The notes below the pieces were generated by a model. The model was not told the DNA's origin. It worked only from the letters and a program-made list of their open reading frames with translations, and searched no databases. Positions 1-4,536 of a DNA stretch of 5,399 nt are shown here, one piece after another (within the stretch, counting starts at the first letter, position 1; each line of letters opens with the position of its first letter). Source of the DNA: Armatimonadota bacterium (GTDB taxonomy: Bacteria; Armatimonadota; SYMT01); the NCBI GenBank assembly GCA_020696885.1, contig JAJFMS010000312.1, forward strand, positions 1-5,399. Reading direction: 5' to 3'. The position numbers were made by a program, and so were the translations under genes.

Positions 1-2
1 CC

Positions 3-785
3 GGCGGCTCCTGGTTGTCCAGCTCCCTCGCGCCGCCGCCCTTCCGTTTCTTCAGCTACGACATCGCCACCGTGAAGTTCGCACAGGCGGCCCCGGACAT
101 CACGCCTCCGAGCTGCGTGGTGGGCACGCCCGTCACGCTGACCGGCCCCACGCGAGTCTACGTGCCGGTGCAGGTGCTGGACAACGGCTCCGGCGTCGCG
201 AGCGTGGAGCTGACGGCGCGCAGCACCAACTGCAAGCTGCAGTACCCACTGGGGACGGATGCCCCCATCCATCCGACCTCCGGCCGGCCCACGATTACGG
301 TGAACCCGTCTCAAAGCTCGATCACCGTGTACGCCGTGAAGATCAACGCCAGCCAGGGCGCCCGGGTAGAGCTGCGGGTGGCCGATGCCGCGGGGAACTC
401 GATCCTCTGCGACCCGGTGATCGCGACGCTCGAGATCCCGAAGGGGAGCCGGAGCGTCACCCGCACGTACAAGGGGCTGCCGGCCGTGGAGCATTACCTC
501 CGGTTGGACAACGGAGCGCCGGGGCTTCAGCGCGTATCCGTCTCGGTCAACGGTCGCGCTGCCGGGCGCGTCGAGTTGGCGGACGGTGAGGTCCACCAGG
601 CCGACCTGCAGCAGTGGTACCGCGCGGGGGACCGCAATCAGGTCCAGGTAACGGCCAAGGGCGCACCCGGAAGCCGCGCGATCCTGATGATCGGGGATGC
701 CTCGATGGTCAACGGTTCCGGGACGCACCACCAAGCGGCGCTCCCGAGCGCGCCTGCCGGCGTCAACCTGGACTGGGGCGGATAG
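3..785 (+). CDS. Partial (5'-truncated) exported-type protein with Ig-like/beta-sandwich repeats, function unknown
   Basis: The reading frame is open from the left edge (first full codon at base 3) to a TAG at 783-785, leaving 260 residues of a longer protein. A TTG at 15-17 lies inside it, but no ribosome site precedes it and the frame continues upstream, so I treat the start as outside the window. Residues about 38-145 look like one Ig-like module: Cys38, then DNGSG near residue 60, alternating polar/hydrophobic strands, and an ending AGNSILCDPV with Cys136. A third Cys is at 77. A second beta-rich module covers about 150-232, followed by a Gly/Ala/Pro-rich tail. There is no catalytic motif, membrane segment or sorting signal in this part. 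The composition (Ser, Thr, Gly, Val, Asn, paired Cys) suggests an extracellular or cell-surface protein, which is inference. It converges on the esterase gene. I do not recognise the family. Confidence 0.72.
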   Translation, partial: GGSWLSSSLAPPPFRFFSYDIATVKFAQAAPDITPPSCVVGTPVTLTGPTRVYVPVQVLDNGSGVASVELTARSTNCKLQYPLGTDAPIHPTSGRPTITVNPSQSSITVYAVKINASQGARVELRVADAAGNSILCDPVIATLEIPKGSRSVTRTYKGLPAVEHYLRLDNGAPGLQRVSVSVNGRAAGRVELADGEVHQADLQQWYRAGDRNQVQVTAKGAPGSRAILMIGDASMVNGSGTHHQAALPSAPAGVNLDWGG

Positions 786-808
786 CTCGACGCCCTGAGC
801 CAGTGACG

Positions 809-845
809 GCTGGGCGGCGCGGGGAGATCTCCCGCGCCGTCCAGC
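809..845. terminator. Strong stem-loop between convergent genes, candidate bidirectional terminator
   Basis: Bases 809-823 pair with 831-845 in a 15-bp stem with a single G-T (G-U) position (814 with 840) and a 7-base loop, GAGATCT. It lies 23 bases after the stop of the upstream plus-strand gene and 5 bases beyond the stop of the minus-strand esterase gene. Neither side has a clear T run (plus side TTGCG), so it is not a textbook intrinsic terminator. It could still block read-through or protect 3' ends of both transcripts. Confidence 0.6.
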
Positions 846-850
846 TTGCG

Positions 851-1768
851 TCAAGGGGTGGTATGCGCCCGCACAAACGCCGCGATCCGGTTGATCGCCG
901 TCCCCGCTTCCGGCAGCAGCGGCTCGTGGGACTGGAAGACATGGAATAGTCCGCTCCAGATCTCCAGGGTGGCGCGCACTCCGGCCTCGTGGGCCCGGGC
1001 GGCCACGCGCACGCTGTCATCGCGGATGATCTCGTGCTCGCCGACCTGGACCAGCAGCGGGGGAAGACCGTGGTAGTCCCCGAACACCGGGGAGGCCAGC
1101 GGGCTGGCGGGGTCCGCTTCGCCCAGGTAGAGCCGCACGAAATCGGGGAGGCAGAGCGGGCTCATGATCGGGTCCTTCGGGGCCTCGGAGCCCAGCGATT
1201 CCCCGGTGAGGGTCAGGTCGGCGAACGGCGAGATCGCAATACCCGCCGCCGACAGCGGCTCGCCGCGATCGCGGAGGGCCAGCAGCATGGAGAGCGTCAG
1301 CCCGCCACCCGCGGAATCCCCGCCGATCACCACCGCCCGCGCCGCGCCGGCTCCATCGGGTCCGCATTCGCGCAGCCAATGATAGGCGCGCAGCGAGTCC
1401 TCCAATCCGCAAGGGAACGGGTGCTCGGGAGCCAGCCGGTAATCGAGGGCCAACACCGCACCCCCTATCGCCAGTGACAGGCGCGCGGCCAGCGTGAGGT
1501 AATAGTCGGACGAGCCCGCGATGAAGCCGCCGCCGTGCAGGTAGAGGAGGCGCAGATCGGGGTCCCCACCCGCGGCGATCACCCACTGCCCCGGAACGCC
1601 CGCGGCGTCAGCCGCCGTGCAGCGCACGTCGAGGTGACTCGGCTCGCGACGGGTCGCCATCCGGCGGCGTAAGTCGTCGAAGTCGAACCCGTACGCGCCG
1701 AAGGGAGGCGTCTCGTGCAGCGTCTCGAAATACCGCCGGCTCTCGGGGGAAAGCATGGTCGTGTTCAT
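851..1768 (-). CDS. Alpha/beta hydrolase, HSL/GDXG (family IV) esterase
   Basis: A 305-residue protein of the hormone-sensitive-lipase group of alpha/beta hydrolases, which hydrolyse short-chain acyl esters. The oxyanion motif HGGGF is at residues 78-82 and the nucleophile motif GDSAG at 150-154 (Ser152). The run DYRLAPEHPFP, typical of the family, is at 109-119. The catalytic acid position lies in GEHEIIRDD (243-251), where Glu246 aligns with the Asp of the usual DPLRD motif. The catalytic His is His276 in GLFHVFQ. Length is normal for the family, and there is no signal peptide, so it should be cytoplasmic. The ATG at 1768 is 7 bases after the stop of the upstream hydrolase, with AGAAGG overlapping that stop; a second ATG at residue 5 is a possible alternative. 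The tight spacing implies translation from a shared mRNA. Fold and activity class are firm; the substrate is unknown. Confidence 0.93.
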   Translation of the reverse strand: MNTTMLSPESRRYFETLHETPPFGAYGFDFDDLRRRMATRREPSHLDVRCTAADAAGVPGQWVIAAGGDPDLRLLYLHGGGFIAGSSDYYLTLAARLSLAIGGAVLALDYRLAPEHPFPCGLEDSLRAYHWLRECGPDGAGAARAVVIGGDSAGGGLTLSMLLALRDRGEPLSAAGIAISPFADLTLTGESLGSEAPKDPIMSPLCLPDFVRLYLGEADPASPLASPVFGDYHGLPPLLVQVGEHEIIRDDSVRVAARAHEAGVRATLEIWSGLFHVFQSHEPLLPEAGTAINRIAAFVRAHTTP

Positions 1769-1771
1769 CCG

Positions 1772-1777
1772 CCTTCT
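1772..1777 (-). promoter_or_regulatory. Ribosome binding site of the esterase gene, overlapping the upstream stop codon
   Basis: On the minus strand AGAAGG begins inside the TAG stop of the CocE-type gene and ends 3 bases before the ATG at 1768. The spacing is short for that ATG and long (15 bases) for the ATG four codons later, so it does not settle the start. The overlap of stop and binding site points to translational coupling. Confidence 0.5.
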
Positions 1778-3458
1778 ACCGCGCGGAGGCGGTGACTACG
1801 GGCGCGATGATCCGGGAGGCGTGCTCCCGCTCGTGGTGCACGGCGTTCTTCGCCACCAGCATCTTGGCGGGCAGCTCCAGGGTGAGCGGCTCGCCGGTGT
1901 TGGGATTGGGCTCGTAGAACGGCGCGCCGGTGCTCGCCACGGTGATCCGGATCCGGTGCCCCTGGTTGAACACCTGGCTCATCCAACCCACGTGGAAGCC
2001 CACGCGGTACACCTTTCCGGGCCGCATGAAGACTTCCTTCTCGAAGCCGTCCCGATAGCGGGCGCGGCGCACGTAATCCGCGATGAGCATGGAGCGCCCG
2101 TCCGGGTAGACGTCGCTCACGCGCACGATGAAGTCTGTGTCTTTCGCGGAGGAGGAGACGTAGAGGTCCGCCTTCACGTCTCCGGTCCACTCCACCGGCG
2201 CGGCCAGCACCGGGCTGGTGAAGGTCCGCACCTCCGCCTGCTTCTCGAACGCCTGCGCGTCCATCGCGCCCGGGAACGCGCGAGTGGGGATCTGCGCGGG
2301 ATGCACCGGGTCCGCCGCGAACGTGGTCTGCGAATGCTCCTCGTAGGGGGCGCTGGTGGTGAGGAGGCCGTGCGCCTGCAGGTAGTAGCCGGTGCTCTTC
2401 GCGGCCACCGGCCAGTCCTTCGCGTCCCGCCACTCGTTGCCCGGGGCGCCCGGCTCTCCACAGGCGCCCATCGCGTAGTAGCGCACCGGCGCGTCCCGGT
2501 CCACGCCGGTGTCCTTCCCCTTGAGGTAGTGGTCGAACCACCGGATCACATGGCCTTCGCGGTCGAAGACGGCGTTCTCGGGGAACGTCAGCTCGTTGAT
2601 CTTGTTGGCCTTGGTGCCGCCGTGGACCCACGGACCGATCAGGAGCTGCTGTTTGCCGCGGGAGTTGGGCCCGCCGCGGTGCTGCCGACCGATAAAGCTG
2701 TCCACGGAGCCCTGGCACATGAAGTCGAACCAGCTCCCCAGCGTGAAGCAGGGGACGTTCATGCGGTCGAAGTGGCGGCTGCAGTCCTCGTCCTGCCAGT
2801 AGCGGTCGTAGGTGGGGTGCTGGAACCACTCGGCCAGCAGCGCGCGGTTGTGCTCCGGCACGCGGGCCGTGCTGTCCATCTGCTTGAACCGCTCCGGGCG
2901 GGTGGTGCCGCCGATCCGGTAGCCTTCGTGAAAGAGACTGAGGCCGGTATCGGTCATGTACTGCGCCACCAGGTGCGGCGGCCGGGTGATTGCCAGGAAG
3001 TTCTGCGCGAAGCCGGCCTGCGAGCCGCCCATGGTGCCGACCTTGCCGGTGCACCACGGCTGCGTGCCCAGCCACTCACACAGGTCGTAGCCGTCCTTTA
3101 GCTTGCCCCAGCCCAGGGCCCGGTAGCCGACCCACGTGCCTTCGGACTTCTGCGCGCCCCGAAAGTTGGCGCCCGCCACCGCATAGCCGGCCGCCGCGAT
3201 CCGCGCGAACGCCTGCCGGCTGGCGAGGCTGTCCATCGGCGCGTATCGCTGCTCCAGCAGGCCCGGCCACGGCCCCTTTCCGGGTGGGCGGAACAGGTAG
3301 ACGAAGAGGCGCGTGCCGTCGCGCATCGGCACCATCACGTGCTCCTCGGTCACCCCGCCCGCGTGGGTGATTGTCTCCTGGGCTCGGGACACGGCACTGA
3401 ACGGCAGCGAGGCGGCGGCAAGGGCGAGGATCGGCAGTAGTAAGCGACAGGCACGCAT
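1776..3458 (-). CDS. Secreted CocE/NonD-family serine hydrolase (S15, X-Pro dipeptidyl-peptidase-like)
   Basis: A 560-residue hydrolase of the family that includes cocaine esterase, X-Pro dipeptidyl-peptidases and glutaryl-7-ACA acylases. I chose the ATG at 3458 because GGAG lies 9 bases upstream and it gives a standard signal peptide: MRACR, a hydrophobic stretch to about residue 20, then probable cleavage after SRA (residue 26). A GTG seven codons earlier is an alternative with no clear binding site. The catalytic alpha/beta-hydrolase domain covers about 33-315. Its nucleophile is Ser146 in GGSQAG, the acid Asp245 in SWFDF, and the base His279 in GPWVHGG. Tyr72 (QRYAP) matches the oxyanion Tyr of CocE. 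NFRGAQKSEG (98-107) matches the family's D-x-RG-x-x-S-EG run. A helical lid probably fills 165-235, and the C-terminal jelly roll spans about 325-545 with GHRIRI and NPNTG. It is first in an operon with the esterase. Ester or amide substrate cannot be told from sequence. Confidence 0.93.
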   Translation of the reverse strand: MRACRLLLPILALAAASLPFSAVSRAQETITHAGGVTEEHVMVPMRDGTRLFVYLFRPPGKGPWPGLLEQRYAPMDSLASRQAFARIAAAGYAVAGANFRGAQKSEGTWVGYRALGWGKLKDGYDLCEWLGTQPWCTGKVGTMGGSQAGFAQNFLAITRPPHLVAQYMTDTGLSLFHEGYRIGGTTRPERFKQMDSTARVPEHNRALLAEWFQHPTYDRYWQDEDCSRHFDRMNVPCFTLGSWFDFMCQGSVDSFIGRQHRGGPNSRGKQQLLIGPWVHGGTKANKINELTFPENAVFDREGHVIRWFDHYLKGKDTGVDRDAPVRYYAMGACGEPGAPGNEWRDAKDWPVAAKSTGYYLQAHGLLTTSAPYEEHSQTTFAADPVHPAQIPTRAFPGAMDAQAFEKQAEVRTFTSPVLAAPVEWTGDVKADLYVSSSAKDTDFIVRVSDVYPDGRSMLIADYVRRARYRDGFEKEVFMRPGKVYRVGFHVGWMSQVFNQGHRIRITVASTGAPFYEPNPNTGEPLTLELPAKMLVAKNAVHHEREHASRIIAPVVTASAR

Positions 3459-3467
3459 GAATACCAG

Positions 3468-3471
3468 CTCC
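3468..3471 (-). promoter_or_regulatory. Ribosome binding site that decides the CocE-type gene start
   Basis: GGAG on the minus strand sits 9 bases before the ATG at 3458. It lies inside the longer reading frame that would begin with GTG at 3479, and no comparable site precedes that GTG. Together with the signal peptide beginning at the ATG, this favours the shorter protein. Confidence 0.55.
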
Positions 3472-3477
3472 AGGAAC

Positions 3478-3489
3478 ACGATCGATCGT
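3478..3489. repeat. 12-bp perfect palindrome in the divergent spacer, possible operator
   Basis: ACGATCGATCGT reads the same on both strands and lies 20-31 bases upstream of the chosen ATG of the CocE-type gene. The spacer between the divergent starts (3459-3625, 167 bases) must hold promoters for both genes, so a dimeric repressor site here is plausible. It could also be chance, since nested GATC/CGATCG sites give easy palindromes. I could not identify convincing -35/-10 pairs for either direction; TATACG at 3597-3602 is a weak -10 candidate for the plus-strand gene. Confidence 0.3.
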
Positions 3490-3625
3490 TACGGGACACT
3501 TCACACCGGGATCCGGATGCTCCTGCGGTGACCGCCCGGCGTAGTGCCAAGGGAGTAACCATCCGTCTGCAATCGGCGTTATCTACGGTGGAGACCTATA
3601 CGCGGAACGGGAAGGCGGGAGAAGG

Positions 3626-4285
3626 ATGCAGCGGCGTGGATTTACCTTGATCGAACTGCTGGTGGTGATTGCCATCATCGCCATTCTGGCCGCGATCCTG
3701 TTTCCGGTCTTCGCCCAGGCGCGGGAGGCCGCCCGCAAGACCCAATGCGCCAGCAACATGCGCCAGCTCGGCATGGCGTTCCGGAGCTACAGCCAGGACT
3801 ATGACGAGCAGCTTCCGGCCACGTGGGACGGAGCGGTCGGAGACGGCGCCAACTCCGGCACGGGCGGCTGGATGTACTTCACCGACTTCCTCGGCCCGGC
3901 TACCTTCGATCCGGCCCGGGGGTCGCTCTTCCCCTACGTGAAGAGCACCGGGATCTTCCAGTGTCCCACGGACGGCGCCCGCCGGGGGAACAGCTACTCC
4001 ATCAACTCACTGCTTAGCTCCCCTACGGCGATCACCGGATACCATGCGGGCCTGGCGGACGCCGCGCTCACGGAGCCGGCCAGCACCTTCCTGCTGATCG
4101 AAGAGCACGAGGACCAGCTACGGACGACGGACGACGGCTATTTCAACGTCTGGATCCCGAACAAGCTCTCGCCCCGCCACCAGGGCGGCGCCATGTTCCT
4201 CTTCTGCGACGGTCACGTGAAGTGGCTGAAGAGCGACACGATCCGCTACCCGCACCCCACCGGAACGTACCGCTTCGAGCCGTAG
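3626..4285 (+). CDS. Type II secretion/pilin-like protein with prepilin leader and H-X9-DG motif (DUF1559-like)
   Basis: A 219-residue protein beginning with a class III (type IV prepilin) leader, MQRRG, then [12 protein letters not shown]. Prepilin peptidase should cut between Gly5 and Phe6; Glu10 is the conserved Glu5 of the mature protein, and residues 8-29 form the hydrophobic helix. [12 protein letters not shown] (26-37) and CASNMRQLG (41-49) follow, as in the large families of such proteins in Armatimonadota and Planctomycetota. The C-terminal part carries H-X9-DG: His185, nine residues, Asp195-Gly196. Cysteines are at 41, 113 and 194. These proteins are thought to be surface or periplasmic pseudopilin-like proteins; their roles are mostly unknown. 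The ATG is preceded by GGGAG at 3617-3621 (4-base gap) and GAAGG at 3611-3615. No pilus or secretion genes lie nearby, so it appears as an orphan. Family assignment is firm, function is not. Confidence 0.93.
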   Translation: MQRRGFTLIELLVVIAIIAILAAILFPVFAQAREAARKTQCASNMRQLGMAFRSYSQDYDEQLPATWDGAVGDGANSGTGGWMYFTDFLGPATFDPARGSLFPYVKSTGIFQCPTDGARRGNSYSINSLLSSPTAITGYHAGLADAALTEPASTFLLIEEHEDQLRTTDDGYFNVWIPNKLSPRHQGGAMFLFCDGHVKWLKSDTIRYPHPTGTYRFEP

Positions 4286-4300
4286 TCCTGAAACGCCACA

Positions 4301-4324
4301 CCCGGGGTGCCCCCACGCCCCGGG
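4301..4324 (+). terminator. GC-rich hairpin after the pilin-like gene, possible terminator
   Basis: CCCGGGG at 4301-4307 pairs with CCCCGGG at 4318-4324 in a 7-bp all-GC stem with a 10-base loop. It begins 16 bases after the stop of the pilin-like gene. No T run follows, so intrinsic termination is uncertain. The right arm abuts the dispersed-repeat-like sequence at 4324-4353 and may belong to that element instead. Confidence 0.35.
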
Positions 4325-4353
4325 CGAGATCCTTCGCTTCGCTCCAGGATGAC
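4324..4353 (-). repeat. Dispersed intergenic repeat, 'CATCCTGAGCGAAGCGAAGGATCT' type (read on minus strand)
   Basis: The minus strand reads GTCATCCTGGAGCGAAGC followed by GAAGGATCTCGC. From memory this closely matches a short sequence scattered through intergenic DNA of many environmental bacteria, which shows up in databases as spurious peptides such as SEAKDL or ERSEGS; both peptides appear here in minus-strand frames. It has one extra G against the form I recall (CCTGGAGCG for CCTGAGCG). ATCCT at 4329-4333 pairs with AGGAT at 4346-4350, leaving a 12-base loop with a tandem TTCGC. There is only one copy in this window, so repeat status rests on recall. Confidence 0.6.
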
Positions 4354-4414
4354 CAGGGACACTGGAGGGACGTACGGGCCTGTGGGGTGCAACTCGTCCC
4401 CCCTCTCCCCTGCT

Positions 4415-4446
4415 CCTCTCCGTGTCTCTGTGTCTCCGTGGTGAAC
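4415..4446 (-). repeat. Dispersed intergenic repeat, 'CCACGGAGACACAGAGACACGGAG' type (read on minus strand)
   Basis: The minus strand reads GTTCACCACGGAGACACA then GAGACACGGAGAGG. From memory this is a second widespread intergenic repeat found across several bacterial phyla, recognisable by spurious peptides such as TETQRHGE and HGDTETRR, both of which occur in minus-strand frames here. It consists of near-direct repeats of CACGGAGACACAGAG. The plus strand is a pyrimidine-rich tract extending back to about 4395. Only one copy lies in the window, so the repeat call depends on recall. Confidence 0.62.
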
Positions 4447-4468
4447 ACCCCCGTTCCGCCCGAGCCAA

Positions 4469-4484
4469 GGAGGCGCGCGCCTCC
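4469..4484. repeat. 16-bp perfect palindrome upstream of the acyl-CoA ligase
   Basis: GGAGGCGCGCGCCTCC is identical to its own reverse complement and ends 52 bases before the ATG of the ligase gene. It could be a repressor operator, as fatty-acid genes often have, or a 6-bp RNA hairpin with a GCGC loop in the leader. It also contains GGAGG and so could mimic or mask a ribosome site, though the true one lies at 4525-4530. Alternating GC sequence makes chance palindromes commoner than average. Confidence 0.4.
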
Positions 4485-4524
4485 GCACGGAAGTATCACC
4501 TGCCGGCCAGGATCACCGTTCGGC

Positions 4525-4530
4525 AGGAGG
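4525..4530 (+). promoter_or_regulatory. Consensus ribosome binding site of the acyl-CoA ligase gene
   Basis: AGGAGG lies 6 bases before the ATG at 4537, the best Shine-Dalgarno match in the window. It fixes the start of the ligase and suggests efficient translation. Confidence 0.85.
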
Positions 4531-4536
4531 ACTTCG

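Larger units (their letters stand above)
4286..4536. other. Repeat-bearing intergenic spacer
   Basis: This 251-base stretch between two co-directional genes holds, in order, a GC hairpin (4301-4324), a dispersed repeat (4324-4353), a short imperfect hairpin (CCAG 4353-4356 with CTGG 4362-4365), a pyrimidine-rich tract from about 4395 that runs into a second repeat (4415-4446), a 16-bp palindrome (4469-4484) and the ligase ribosome site. Short reading frames cross it on both strands, but they have no initiation signals and their peptides are the known spurious products of these repeats. I see no tRNA, clear promoter or riboswitch. Confidence 0.6.

Noticed and set aside
1765..3075. A 436-codon minus-strand frame overlapping the CocE-type gene in another phase
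   Set aside because: The product is dominated by Arg, Pro, Ala and Gly with no motif, while the other phase encodes the recognisable hydrolase.
1755..3101. A 448-codon open frame on the plus strand, opposite the CocE-type gene
   Set aside because: It is antisense to a clear hydrolase with an intact catalytic triad. Its product is low-complexity (Val/Arg/His/Gly-rich), as expected of a shadow frame in G+C-rich DNA.
3545..3550. TTGGCA on the minus strand as -35 of the hydrolase operon
   Set aside because: The bases at the matching -10 position (3522-3527) read CGCAGG, which is not a -10 element.
3574..3602. Possible sigma-70 promoter for the pilin-like gene with TATACG as -10
   Set aside because: No acceptable -35 hexamer occurs at 16-18 bases spacing, so only the weak -10 is mentioned.
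4324..4446. CRISPR array
   Set aside because: The two repeated-looking segments differ from each other and there is no regular repeat-spacer pattern.
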